Assembly (NCBI GenBank): GCA_016169945.1
Contig: JADLSH010000318.1
Span: 1,770,501 to 1,834,500 of the forward strand
Direction: 5' to 3'
From: Trachythela sp. YZ-2020
Taxonomy: Eukaryota; Cnidaria; Anthozoa; Malacalcyonacea; Clavulariidae
Length of the DNA: 64,000 nucleotides
The notes beneath the pieces were generated by a model. That model had not been told where the DNA came from, searched no databases, and saw nothing but the letters and a program-made list of their open reading frames with translations. Positions 43,300 through 54,434 of this stretch are shown here, in pieces. The translations under genes and the position numbers were made by a program. How positions within the stretch are numbered: the first letter of the stretch is position 1; each line of letters begins with the position of its first letter.

Positions 43300-46200
43300 T
43301 CAAATGCCTTTCTCCTGATGTCTAGGTGCGTTGGTAAAAATCAATAGCGACGTACAACTAATAGTCAATAGAAACAAAATCAAGAAAGATCTATCTGCTA
43401 CTTTGGCTACAGTCTCCCACTCATCAAGGACCGCTTCCTGCTTCTCGCGTTCATACTCCCGCTCGGCCAAATATCTGATGTTTCTTAGCAACCGTTCTTG
43501 GGTACTAGTTCCCAGATCTCTGTGGCATGAGCACTGCATGGTCACGTGACGGTCAGTATCAGAATCCGAGTTATCTTCAGGGTCCTGGTGACGATATATG
43601 ACGTTATCAGGTGAGTCCATGACGTCACCTCGTACATGACCGTTCATTGGTCGATGGTCATGATTATGATTATTGACCTCACGTAGGGTCTGCGTCAGCA
43701 AAAATCCCTCGTGCTTAGTCTCCCGTGGTGAATGACGCGGTTTTGAAGCTCTGGAGGATTTTTTAGATTTCGGCGTCGAAATAAAAAGGAGTGGGGCGAG
43801 TACATCTATTGCTAGTACCCGTATGAAGCGAGGTAATGCAAGCGAATGCCGAGTCGAGTGGTAGACATTTAGTATTAGACAAGTTGTCACTAGAGCCAGT
43901 CCTATTTCCAGCATACTGGCCATAAAAAATTTCGCAATCATTGGCGTGACATCGGAATTTGTCGGAGTGTTCTCGGCGATCATAAGCATGAAGACGGTCA
44001 GTGATAATAAAGTGGTGATGACTAATGTGACACGTTCACCAGTATTCGGAGGCAGGATGAAGGTGAATACCGAAGCAAGGGTGATTAGGATGCAAGGAAC
44101 TACCAAGTTGTTGAGATAGAATAACATTTTACGACGAAAATGAACCGTAAAGACGAGGTTGATGTAAGGTTCTTTACAACAGCTAAAGAAGAAAATATGC
44201 TTGATTAGCAAGGGTCTTAAGCCTTGTTAATAGGAGAGGAGAGGCGTGCGTTTCATTAGCAAACGGAGGGGTTAAGGAGGGACTAGAGGGGTGCTAATAA
44301 TCTTTCCTTCCAGCTGAGAGTGCTGAGTTATAAGGGACGTAGCTCAAACGTGATCGAGTCGAAGAAAATGTGTTTCATTAGAAAGGGATGAAGGATTAAG
44401 AATGAGGATATTAGGGATTCAGGAATAAAGCTCTCGCACCCGTTAACAAATCTCATGCACTCTCATCAACTTTGAGCGGGTTCAATTTTGATGAGAGTTG
44501 ATAAGAGTTTTCCCTCGTTTGACCGGTATCCAGTCAACTCTCATGCAACTCTTGTTCTCGTTTGACCGGTACGCGCGGTAATATCCAGTCAACTCTCATG
44601 CAACTCTTGTTATCGTTTGACTGGGGCATGTATGTTAATGAAACTCTCATGCAAACTCTCGCTTGCCAACTCTCATCAACTCTCATCCTCGTTTGACAAG
44701 GGCTTAAGGCAGTGTTTGGTAGGAATAAAGAAAGTGTTGAAATTTTGTACTAACCGTACCTGAATTTAGTGGTCTTTCTCTTAGCACTAAACGATATCAG
44801 TTCAAACTCTCCACTACTTTGATATTTCTTCAGATCGGTGCTTTCCTTCATCAATTTAAAATCTAACTCAAAACCATGATAAGTCCATGATCCAAACAGT
44901 AACGTACAGGTTTGCTCATCGAATGGAAAGTATTCTATGTCAACTTGACAGAAGCTTCGTAAAATTACTGGAATGAACCAAGTATTTTCGCCAGTTGATT
45001 TAATGATGACCTTCTTTTTAAAACTGTCTGCCAAATGCCCATCTGCACTGTAAAATAGGATAGTAAAGGTAAAGTTAGAAGGAAGGATAGCTGCGTTTTC
45101 ACCGGAATCCACTGTAGTTCTTTCAACACTGGAGTCACATGATCATACTTTCGAAGACCACCGATAATGCGTGATGCAAAGTTCTGGACTTATTGTATAG
45201 CTGAGTGCTGAATTGCAAGCAACATGTACAGCTCAAACGTGTTACCGTGTGGAAGGCTTACTATGGCTTTCAGGTAGCTCATACACAAACCACGGCAGCT
45301 TATTGTAGAATACAACCTACACTAGACCACCACGTTTGAGATATCCTTTTCACGTAGTTCAGACACAAACCACGGCAGCGTATTGTAGAATACTACCTAC
45401 ACTGTACCACCACGTTTGAGATATCTTTTTCAGGTATTTCAGACACAAACCACGGCAGCGTATTGTAAAATACTACCTACAATGCACCTCCACGTTTGAG
45501 ATATCCTTTTCAGATAGAATACTACCTACACTGGAGCCCCATGTATTACCTGTTGTATAGTTCAATATCAGGCAACCATAGCATGCCAGGTTCAACATTG
45601 ATAGACTTAATATCACCATAGTCTGACGAATTCCACTTCAAGAAACTGTTCTTCCATCGCTATAGTAAAGCATTAAAATGTTTATTTATACTGGAAAGCT
45701 CTATCAGTTCTAAACTCTTTTCTCTAGAGGTCCAGTAAGTGTCATTTCTTATTGATCCAGTGTTACTACAGGAGGAAACCTAAACTAAACTAACTATATT
45801 TATACTGAATAGCTCTATCAGTTCTAAACTGTTCTCCCTAGAGGTCCAGTAAGGATCATCTCTTATTGATCCAGTGTTGCTACAGGAGGAAACCTAAACT
45901 AAACCAACTTTATTTATACTGGATAGCTCTATCAGTTCAAAACTCTTCTCCCTAGATGTCCAGTAACGATCATCTCTTATTGCTTTAGTGTTACCACAGG
46001 AGGAAACATAAACTAAACCAACTTTATTTATACTGGATAGCGCTATCAGTTCTAAACTCTTCTCCCTAGATGTCCAGTAAGGATAATCTCTTATTGATCC
46101 AGTGTTGCTACAGGAGGAAACCCAAAATAAACCAACTTTATTTATACTGGATAGCGCTATCAGTTCTAAACTCTTCTCCCTAGATGTCCAGTAACGATCA

Positions 46201-47460
46201 TCTCTTATTGCTTTAGTGTTACTACAGGAGGAAACGTAAACTAAACCAATTTTATTTATACTGGATAGTTCTCAAACCCACAGAGGTGAAAGGCACACTG
46301 TGCAACCAACACGCTCTCATTTTGTAAGATGAAAACTTACCAGCCGAAGCCAGACACTGGTTATGAGAATTTGTTCTTTTTCATTCTATTATAGAAATAG
46401 CAAAAGAAAAAGAGTCATATAATAGTACATTTCAATAATTGGCATATTTAATGAATATGGATTGGCATATCTAATGCTAACTTTCTCTCTAATCGCGGAA
46501 ATAGTAAGAAAGTATGGTTAAATCATGCAGGGATAGTTCTAATGCACTATAATAAAGTCTAATGTATCCTGAGACAGTCTACTGCACCCTAATGAAGTCT
46601 AACTCAGTAAAATGCAGTTTTATACAATCTTATACAGTCAAATTATTACTCGGGCCCGCAGTAATTGGCTAAACGCTGTTGCGGTCACCCAGCCGTGGTC
46701 ATGTACTGTATTTCATTATGTACGTTTTGTTTTTGTTCTGTTATGTTATGTAACGTAACATTATGTTTCATCGGTAAAGTTTATAAATAAAAAATAAAAA
46801 TAAATACAGTCCAATACAGCTCTGATATAGTGCGATGCATTGTAATGTAGTATAATGCAGTGGAATGTACCCTAATACGGTCTAGTGCAATCTATATATT
46901 CTAATACATTCTAATACATTATAATACATTCTAATACATTCTAATACATTATAATACATTCTAACACAGTCTACCCTAATTGATGAGAAAAGAAACTCAC
47001 CAGATCGATCAACTGAGTCAATGCGATCCCCATGTATACTGGCACAGGAGTTTTCTTGTTCTCCACAGGACGGATGACATTGCTGTAGTCGCTGAAGAGA
47101 AAATTCACCAATCGTTTTTCATGATCTGAGATCCAATGTGAAGAAGTCTTGGTTCCATGTCCAGGAGATAACAGCAAAGCGAAAAGCACTATAGAAACAA
47201 TTAAAGTAAAATGGAGTAGAAATATAAAAAATTGAAAAGCGTAGTTCTATAGTGTATGTAATCTTCTTGTAAAAACCAACACGAATTACAACGAAATCCA
47301 TTACATCATTTACATGAAGAAACAAAGGAAGTTTAAGCGGTGACTAAATTATTGATAGCCTTCTGTCATCAACTGTAGAAAATAGAGTTCGATTTAGCAT
47401 ACAAGCAAAAGATAAAGATGATTTACCTGACAATAGTAAAGGAAGAATTCTTCCTGACAT
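43300..47460 (-). CDS. Nicotinic acetylcholine receptor, alpha-type subunit
   Basis: Six exons join in phase: 47460-47427, 47188-47001, 46385-46341, 45659-45550, 45128-44760 and 44182-43300 (1,629 nt, 542 aa). A signal peptide (MSGRILPLLLSVLFALLL, about 1-23) is split by intron 1. The ligand-binding domain has loop D VWLRLRW, then WNSSDYGDI and MLWLPDIELYN (loop A), the 13-residue Cys-loop C186-C200 (YFPFDEQ), loop B W207 and the vicinal pair C250-C251 (CCKEPY), which defines an alpha-type subunit. TM1 FYLNNLVVPCILI follows, then TM2 TLVITTLLSLTVFML with glutamate at -1' (cation-selective), TM3, a cytoplasmic loop of about 110 residues and TM4. The first loop-C tyrosine is phenylalanine (F248); the second (Y255) is present. 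It is a plasma-membrane pentameric channel subunit; whether it binds acetylcholine is not proven. Confidence 0.94.
44215..44712. mobile_element. MITE with internal CAACTCTCATGCAACTC repeats
   Basis: Ends GTCTTAAGCCTTGTTAA and TTGACAAGGGCTTAAGGC are inverted. The right half has three to four repeats of CCAGTCAACTCTCATGCAAC with TCGTTTGACCGGT. It occupies most of intron 5 of the nicotinic receptor. Confidence 0.7.
45270..45545 (-). repeat. 80-bp tandem repeat, three to four units
   Basis: Minus-oriented units in nicotinic receptor intron 4, beginning about 6-10 nt after the donor of exon 4 (exon end 45550). Confidence 0.85.
45672..46335 (+). repeat. ACTGG minisatellite, five units, plus reverse SINE-A head
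   Basis: Five well-aligned units of about 115 bp (45675-46265), then a short reverse SINE-A head (CCCACAGAGGTGAAAGGCAC). On the receptor strand the SINE begins about 20 nt after the donor of exon 3 (exon end 46341), so almost the whole of intron 3 is this element. Confidence 0.85.
46500..46980. repeat. CTAATGCAGT/CTAATACATT minisatellite and retroposon tail
   Basis: Imperfect units of 10-11 bp (TCTAATACAT, TCTAATGCAG) at 46520-46640 and 46800-46975 flank 46640-46800. That middle part reads like a LINE 3' end (CACCCAGCCGTGGTCATG ... AAATAAAAATAAAT) inserted in the array. It lies in nicotinic receptor intron 2. Confidence 0.6.
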
Positions 47461-48874
47461 ACTCCCCGCGCAGATCTGAATATATTCAAAGATATAAATG
47501 GACTGAGTACATTTAATTTTTGTAAGTGAAACTCTAAAGGATAATATTTTATATCATTTTAGGCCAAATCTACTCCAGACGATCTTCCTTTTATATGCTT
47601 GAAGATCAGTCGTAGCCATTATGTATTCGTATACAGTTCTTCGTTCTCTTTCTTTAACGTTTCGATAAATGATGCTTAAGAAATAATTGAAGTAGGCATC
47701 ACTGCAGGTAGGCATAAATAATTTGTGTTACAATGTCAATGAAACGGACTTAAAGATCTCTCATTTGTTTAAGCTACATTTATGCCGGTCTGTTTGCGAT
47801 TATTTTATTATGACAATAACGGTTACATTACTCATGAGATAATCCAATAAAACAACGAAATTCAGTAAATTTCAGTTAAAACTTCTTTAAAACCACTTTA
47901 ACTTTCCTACAAGAAGAATTTACTAGATAGTGTTAAAGCAACAGAAACTACAAAGATTTACAACAAAACGAACAGATCTTATTCTCAAATAAACAATTCC
48001 CTCCCCACAAAATTAAATAAAAGTGACGCAAACACGCAAAGCGAAAGAAAACGAAGAATAATTTTACAACAGAGCCACTCAACACACTTACAAATCTTTT
48101 TGCAGAATCCAAATTTTATTTCTATAATAAATTCCTGTCTTATAATTCCTTAAATATTGTCCAACAAGGCAACAGTCCAATGTTTTATAAATTTACAATG
48201 AAGTAAGCGTATTTAGGCTTTTTATTTATATTTTTCATCAAGTTTGCGGTTTTTCGCGGCTCATAGATAAAGCATACTTAAGAATTTAACAGGTATATAG
48301 TCGCAGGGAGTCTCTGCCCAGACTTTACTCTATACATTAGGAAAGGCAACTTACGCTATAGGAGACTAAGCATTAACAAAAGAGTATATTCATATATCAT
48401 AAACCAATCGTGGAAGCGGTTCGGGATAATTCCAAGCTACGCCTACATACTGTTACGAAAGTTTCGGTATTTTAAGAGGTGTAAACGTTTTAATCATGAA
48501 TATTTAATGAATTGATGATTCAAATATGATATAAACGAAATATAATTACCCATTGTGACACTTTACGAGGTCTTTAAACAGGTTTATTATTCCTGGTTTC
48601 TGATTGGCTAACAGCCAACTGTGAAATCGTCATATCAACTCAACAACCTCGTGTCCAGGCTCTTTACGGGGCGACAGCTTGCCAAATATGGTCAAGCGAG
48701 TCAATATGATAATTATTGACGCGTCAATATGCAACTGACGCTGCAAGCGACGGGGAATATTATGCAACTTCTTTGTTGACCTCGCGCATTTCGTAATTCT
48801 TGACTGTCTAGCACGCAAGATATTTTTAATTTTTTAAATAAATAATAAAACAATTATTGAACTCGGTTTTCGCG

Positions 48875-48974
48875 TGATATGAAGAATTATCATGCCCGAA
48901 GTTTGCCGTTATCAACCGAAGCTGCGGCTTCGGTTGATAACGGCAAACTTCGGGCATGATAATTCTTCATATCA
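48875..48974. repeat. Perfect 48-bp hairpin
   Basis: Arms 48875-48922 and 48927-48974 are complementary at all 48 positions around a TGCG loop. They are flanked by less exact inverted AT-rich sequence containing ATTATTGAAC. Confidence 0.95.
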
Positions 48975-49198
48975 TGACGCTCAACCTCGTTCAATAATTG
49001 CTAATTAAATATATTATTGAACAGGGCTTTTCGTTCGCTCATAAGCCAATGATATTAAAATATACATTTTTCTTGAACACAAACAGCTCAGTTTTGGGAC
49101 AGTCCTTCGCAAAAGTTTTATCAACATTTATAAATATTTAAATCAAACAAATATAATTAAATACAGCTTTTTTTGCGATATCAGACGCTTAGTTTTGT

Positions 49199-49375
49199 CT
49201 AAAGGTACGTTTACACACTGCGATTTGTCGGGCCAATTTCAGATGCACGTTAATGATATTTGAAAAATACGTGGCAAACGTCATCTGACAACATCACCAA
49301 CTGAAAATATTCGTCATTAACATTCAGAGAAACCTAAAATCGGGCCGACAAATCGCAGCGTGTAAACGTACCTTA
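49199..49375. mobile_element. MITE with GGTACGTTTACACACTGCG ends
   Basis: Inverted ends of about 34 bp (GGTACGTTTACACACTGCGA / TCGCAGCGTGTAAACGTACC), TAA-type flanks. A full copy is at 59407-59583 and a half-copy at 52257-52351. Confidence 0.85.
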
Positions 49376-49384
49376 ACACGATTA

Positions 49385-49530
49385 TAAGGCCCCGGCTCCG
49401 CTTTGACTTTGGTCCAATATTACTACAGGAGGAAACTAGAGTACCTGGAGAAACCTGCGGTGTTTGGTAGAGTCAAACTGGAAACACGCTTCTCACATGG
49501 GGCTGAGGTGAAATTATAATCAGACAACTA
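49385..49530 (-). mobile_element. SINE-A, reverse fragment
   Basis: GAGTACCTGGAGAAACCTGC, GTGTTTGGTAGAGTCAAACT, CTGAGGTGAAATTATAATCA: the 3' part of SINE-A in reverse, lacking the tRNA-like head. A GAGCAACTTTT-rich low-complexity stretch follows (49620-49765). Confidence 0.65.
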
Positions 49531-49784
49531 TGTCTCTCTAAGACAGACAACTCTCTTAGAAACACATCTCTAATATGGAGTTTATGGACCTGTCTCTGTG
49601 ACCAGGCGTTTATAGATTGTGCTCGGCAACTTTTTAGCAACTTTTGGAGATTTGAGCAACTTTTAATTTTGCTTTTCGAGCAACCTCAAGCAACTTTTCC
49701 CTTTCAGAGCAACTCTTACTTGTTTTAAGCACAAAATGAGCAATATTTAACTGTTTTAAGCAACAAGTATTAAATACTTAGAGA

Positions 49785-50065
49785 TGTATGAATACTGGAT
49801 AAAAGAACTAAAGAAGTCCTTTACATCAATACTTCATCTGATATAGATTAAATGGTTTATCCATCCATTGACTTCAATGTAGATCAGTGACTCACTGAAC
49901 TCAATAGTAATACTGGATAGAAGTCCAGTATAGCGAGCCACTGATCTACATTTTAATGTAATTACAATTTAAAAATTGACTGGATGGATAAACATTTCAT
50001 CTATATAAGATGAAGTACTAAGGTGAAGGACTTCTATCCAGTATTTTTATACAGTTCAGTGATTA
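49785..50065. repeat. Foldback element upstream of BTB gene 1
   Basis: Arms with ACTTCATCTGATATAGATTAAATG on the left and complementary CATCTATATAAGATGAAGT on the right, bounded by ATACTGGATA and TATCCAGTAT. The right end is about 80 bp from the BTB start codon. Confidence 0.75.
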
Positions 50066-50146
50066 GGCACAAATCGGGTAGGCATCAGCTGGCATTTAAA
50101 ACACGACAACAACAAAGTGAATCTTGACGAATTTTAACGCTTTAAA

Positions 50147-51439
50147 ATGACTGCTACACTGTCAGAAGACTGGCAAATCGAGACGAAAACTGTCTCAGAA
50201 AGAAACAAGTTTATGTTCAACAAGAATCTAATGAGTGATGTTACCTTCGTTGTACGAGATAGCGAGCGAACCGATGATGAAAAGAAATATATTCCTGCTC
50301 ATAAATATGTTTTGGCTACGAGCAGTCCCGTATTTTTTGCTATGTTTTACGGAAATCTAGCCGAGAAATCAAACGAAATTCATCTCCCCGATGCAGATTC
50401 GAGCAGCTTCTTGCAGTTTTTGAAATATTTATACTGCGATGAATGCAAGTTGACGGTTGATATTGCAATTGATGTGCTATATTTGGCTAAGAAGTATATT
50501 TTACCGTTTCTTGAGAAATTATGCACTAGCTTTCTACAAGACAACATCACAGCATCCAATGCCTTTACCTTGCTCTCTCAATCGTTGAAGATCGGAGAAG
50601 AGGATCTACAAAAGAAATGTTGGTACTATATCGACGCCCATTGTCAAGAAGCGCTTGCTTCTGATGCTTTTCTAAATGTTGGTCAAGAAATACTCCATAG
50701 TATGTTAGAACTAGAGACTCTTAATGTCAAAGAGATAAATCTATTTCATGCATTGGTCAAATGGAGCGACCACCAATGTAAGGTGAAAGGGCTCGAACTG
50801 ACGCCAGAAAATAAGCGAGATGCCCTAGGTGATGCCGTTTACTGCGTTCGTTACCTAACCATGACCCAAAAAGAGTTCGCGGAGAATGTATCTAAAACAG
50901 CGCTACTTAGCAAAGATGAAGTAATTGCCATCTTCCAGATGCTTAACGACGTCCCGCCATCTAATAGCCAGTTACAAGCCAGCCTAAGTAAACGGATCCA
51001 AGGTAAACCCCGGCAATTGAAACCAACGCAGCGATGTTCCCGGTTTAGTCAAGATCAGATCCGGACGTCTAAAACTTTAGGCGGTTGGCAGTACACTTCA
51101 GGACACCCGGATATCCTTAGTTTCTCGGTAGATAAAGATATATACTTCCACGGTGTTCGGTTGTTCGGCGCGCTGGGTCATAACAGCCGATACAATGTTG
51201 AACTGACTTTTAATAATGTAAAAGTTAATGATCGATTTTACTCTGAACGAAAGAATACATTGATCCCAGGTTTTGATGTGTTGTTACCGTCCCCTGTGGT
51301 CGTCAAGAAAGGTCAATGGTACGAGCTCTCCGCACTTGTCAAAGGTAATGGATCTTATTATGGTGAGCGTGTGCAAGCTCGGTCAAGTGTGCTGGCGTCT
51401 CATTCAACTTCCGTGATTGCAGTGACCTGGATGTTTTGA
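50147..51439 (+). CDS. BTB-BACK-PHR protein 1 (BTBD1/2/3/6-like)
   Basis: Intronless, 430 aa. The BTB/POZ domain covers about residues 25-130 (SDVTFVV, PAHKYVLATSSPVFFAMF, FLKYLYCDEC), the BACK domain about 140-245 (VLYLAKKYILP, LFHALVKWSDHQC), and a C-terminal PHR-like beta domain about 295-430 (FSVDKDIYFHGVRLFG, PGFDVLLPSPVVVKKGQWY). This is the layout of the BTBD1/2/3/6 group, proteins that commonly act as cullin-3 ubiquitin ligase adaptors; the target is unknown. It is the most diverged of the four intact copies here (an 8-residue insert, RTDDEKKY, in the BTB domain, and a different C-terminus). The start is an ATG in AAAATGACT. A candidate AATAAA lies far downstream at 52205. Confidence 0.93.
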   Translation: MTATLSEDWQIETKTVSERNKFMFNKNLMSDVTFVVRDSERTDDEKKYIPAHKYVLATSSPVFFAMFYGNLAEKSNEIHLPDADSSSFLQFLKYLYCDECKLTVDIAIDVLYLAKKYILPFLEKLCTSFLQDNITASNAFTLLSQSLKIGEEDLQKKCWYYIDAHCQEALASDAFLNVGQEILHSMLELETLNVKEINLFHALVKWSDHQCKVKGLELTPENKRDALGDAVYCVRYLTMTQKEFAENVSKTALLSKDEVIAIFQMLNDVPPSNSQLQASLSKRIQGKPRQLKPTQRCSRFSQDQIRTSKTLGGWQYTSGHPDILSFSVDKDIYFHGVRLFGALGHNSRYNVELTFNNVKVNDRFYSERKNTLIPGFDVLLPSPVVVKKGQWYELSALVKGNGSYYGERVQARSSVLASHSTSVIAVTWMF

Positions 51440-52421
51440 ACAATAAGACGTTGAGTGAACGAGGACAATTCTATGAGATTCTCTTTTCCTTGTGTTGTTA
51501 CCCGTAACTTTTAACGAAGCTTATCAGTCGTTGAATTTTTGAATGGGAAGAGACAGGACTGTGTGTGACAACTAATGAACTATTTATTAACATTTCTACG
51601 TATATCTGTGTACAGAACAGTGTGGTAATCCCTTCTATAAATGAAACAATTAAGCTCAGGTGTATTTGTCAAATTCATGTTGTATGTTTTAAGGGGTCAA
51701 CGTCCATAATTGTTAACTTTTCACAAGCGTACATAGTGCTCTTTGTCTCGACCCCTCCCAGAGCATACTCTGTTGAACTTCAGAGATGATGATGATAGTA
51801 CTATAATTAAACATTTTAAATCGTACATGCATTCAGTCCTCGCAATATTCGGCGGCAAACGGCAATTGCCACCAATAATGCCGCCAAAGATGAAATTGTC
51901 GACAGCAATATTTTGCCAATGGTTATTGAACACTTATTATTCACTATATACTAGAAAAGAAACTATTAAAGACATTAACAACAAGTGAATATACATATAA
52001 TACATCAATATTGCCAGTTTCAAATAATCCATTAGTCATCAACCTCCTCCCTACATTTGTATGCTAGTGAAAATGTTGATAATGTGGATGAGCTCTAAGT
52101 AGGATCATTTAAGAGTAGAAAACGTCAATTGAAGTATTTTAATTTACAATTATATTGTATGCTAAGAAAACTGGTATTGTGAGATATCTGTAACTGCTTG
52201 CTTCAATAAATTGTCTGATAAAAAATTACACCTGTCTATTATTTGTGGGTTTCAGTATTAAGGTACATTTACACACTGCGATTTGTCGGGCCGATTTTAA
52301 GTTTTGCTGAATGTTGATGAATATTTTAAGTTGATGATGTCGTCATGATGACGTTTCTCACTCTGATAACTGCGGGTTGGCCACTATTTGCTGCACAATA
52401 ATGCTCAGTAAAACCAAGCTA
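51440..52421. other. Converging 3' flanks of BTB genes 1 and 2
   Basis: Probable 3' UTR of gene 1 up to AATAAA at 52205-52210. A segment at 52031-52256 is duplicated at 59175-59406. Then come a half MITE (52257-52351) and a half AGCAGATGGTGG element (52352-52402) next to the gene 2 stop. Confidence 0.6.
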
Positions 52422-53702
52422 TTAAACTGACAACATTATTTTATGAAACTGTCCTTTGGGTCTCCAAGTACGGTTTGTGGGAGTATCCGCATAGTGAAAT
52501 GTTACTCTAACGCCGTCCACCATCACAGGAGCTATTATATATACACCATAACCACTTGGCGGTCCCTTTATCATCGCCAACATCTTCACAACTTTGTTTT
52601 GTTTAATCACAACAGGCAGCTTCATCATGATGCAATACCCGTAATAATCGTCGCTTGTCTTTTTCGACTTATAGGTCCCTTTAACTTTAACACCTTCAAT
52701 TTCCAATATAACCTTGTATAGGCTTTCCGACATGTCTCCATACAAATGCACACCATGGAACAACACTTCTCTGTCGACCGAGAAACATAAACAATCCGGT
52801 TCATCATTATAATGCCATCCTTCCGCTTTCCAACGATCTAACCTCTTAAACACAAGCATATCATAATTCTGTTTTCTGACACCAAGCTTCCATTTTAAGG
52901 TTGGAGTATCGACACCTTTAAACTTCTCCTGAATTGCTTCAATTTCTTCAGAGGTCAGTAGCCCAGAATCTATTACATGTTCCGAAAATGGTTTCTCACT
53001 AATAGCCAAAAATCTTAAGTCGTAAACTGCTTCACCGATAACCGTTCTTCGGTTCTCAATTTTCAGGTCTAAACCCTTCTCCAAACATTGGTGGTCAATC
53101 CATTTTAACACAGCCTTGAATAGGCTAACTTCACTGATAATTAGACTATCCCGTTTCAGTAAGCAGGCTAGTGTCGTTTGGTTAATGTTTTTAAAACTCT
53201 CTAAAGTCACTATTTCTCTGATATGCCAATCTACAACTTTACAGCATTTTATTTCTAAGTCTTTTTCATCAAAATAAATTGCTTGTTCTAAAATCGTCAA
53301 CACGTTCTCAGGCTCAACCCCGCTTTCCAGGAAACCAACACATACTTCGGTTAGCGCAGGCACGATATATTTCTTAGAAAGATACAAGACAGATACAACA
53401 TTGTTTGTTGTTAAATTACATTCGTCTGTGTAGACGAACCTCAAAAATTCCTCCAGACTTTTCTCATCTGTATCGCTGAGATGAAGAACTGAATTCTTCT
53501 CAGCCAAGTTGCTATAAAACATTGCTTCGAATACAGTACTGCTTGTGCCCAAGACAAATTTATGGGCGTAGAATATTTTGTCTGAACCTTCGCAAGTAAA
53601 ACTGATATCGCTCATGTTTGAATTGTTGAACATATGACGGTTTCTTTCTGAGACGGTTTTCCTTGTCGATTGCCAATCCACATCAGATTGAACTGAAGCC
53701 AT
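52422..53702 (-). CDS. BTB-BACK-PHR protein 2
   Basis: Intronless, 426 aa, start MASVQSDVDWQST. BTB at about 27-125 (SDISFTCEGSDKIFYAHKFV), BACK at about 135-240 (VLKWIDHQCLEKGLDL), PHR at about 285-426 (CFSVDREVLFHGVHLYGDM, MKLPVVIKQNKVVKM), ending GQFHKIMLSV. Very similar to protein 4 at 59745 over nearly its whole length, so the two come from a recent duplication. They differ mainly in a short segment before the C-terminus (PTNRTWRPK, absent from protein 4). Probable cullin-3 adaptor by family. It converges with gene 1. Confidence 0.93.
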   Translation of the reverse strand: MASVQSDVDWQSTRKTVSERNRHMFNNSNMSDISFTCEGSDKIFYAHKFVLGTSSTVFEAMFYSNLAEKNSVLHLSDTDEKSLEEFLRFVYTDECNLTTNNVVSVLYLSKKYIVPALTEVCVGFLESGVEPENVLTILEQAIYFDEKDLEIKCCKVVDWHIREIVTLESFKNINQTTLACLLKRDSLIISEVSLFKAVLKWIDHQCLEKGLDLKIENRRTVIGEAVYDLRFLAISEKPFSEHVIDSGLLTSEEIEAIQEKFKGVDTPTLKWKLGVRKQNYDMLVFKRLDRWKAEGWHYNDEPDCLCFSVDREVLFHGVHLYGDMSESLYKVILEIEGVKVKGTYKSKKTSDDYYGYCIMMKLPVVIKQNKVVKMLAMIKGPPSGYGVYIIAPVMVDGVRVTFHYADTPTNRTWRPKGQFHKIMLSV

Positions 53703-54272
53703 TTTTACGATTACTAAATTTGAAAATTATATAGAAAAATTACGATAAAAAGAAATTAAAAATTTTAATTATGTTTGTAAACAATTTTAAATGTCCAATT
53801 GGCTGTGCTTCCATAATATTCTATTATCAATTTTTGTCTATGGTTTTTAAAAAAATTCCTAAAATTTCCTTAACCGAGAAGTGTTTTATAAAAGAAGGCG
53901 TTACTCGAGTTTTTTGTAAGGGCTTGATTCCCGGAGTGGGCAGATGCCTGATAAAATATTCTCACCTATTAACGTTAACCTGATATTTTAACCCAAACAC
54001 CACAAGTACTCTCCTCATTAATACTAGAAGGGATGGAATACCTCTAGGGAAAACAGTTTAGAAATTAGAACTGATCCAGAATACTATCTTTTTATAATAC
54101 GCCTTGCACACTCGCACAGCAAATCGACCAACCATGCAAAGTAGAAAATATTACAAACAAGTTTGTTCATCGAATTGAAGGATTAAGGTTATATAGGTTA
54201 TCTAAAAATTACAAAATTGCAATTACTAATAAAAAACTACTTGGGAAAAGTCATTACCATACTATTAAAAAT

Positions 54273-54366
54273 ACAAGATGTTTTTTTTTTTTGTTTTTTT
54301 CTGCATCTCACTCGATTGAAATTGATCAATTTCAATCGAATGAGATGCAGAAAAAAAATATCTTGT
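54273..54366. repeat. Foldback hairpin with T/A-rich base
   Basis: Near-perfect arms centred on ATTGATCAAT: CTGCATCTCACTCGATTGAA and its complement, extended by T-run/A-run and ACAAGAT/ATCTTGT. The arms are about 45 bp. Confidence 0.9.
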
Positions 54367-54434
54367 AATTTACCTTATCACAACCCGCAGTACCCGCATC
54401 TATATATATATATGAACTTGTGGTTAACGCTTGG

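Larger units (their letters stand above)
47461..50146. other. Intergenic region between nAChR and BTB cluster
   Basis: The nicotinic receptor promoter should lie at the left end; the BTB gene promoter lies at the right. No exon is recognised. A perfect hairpin, a MITE, a SINE-A and a foldback element are annotated separately. Confidence 0.5.

Noticed and set aside
54273..54366. Rho-independent terminator-like hairpin
   Set aside because: A hairpin followed by an A/T run, but in an animal genome and with arms of about 45 bp it is better explained as a foldback element.
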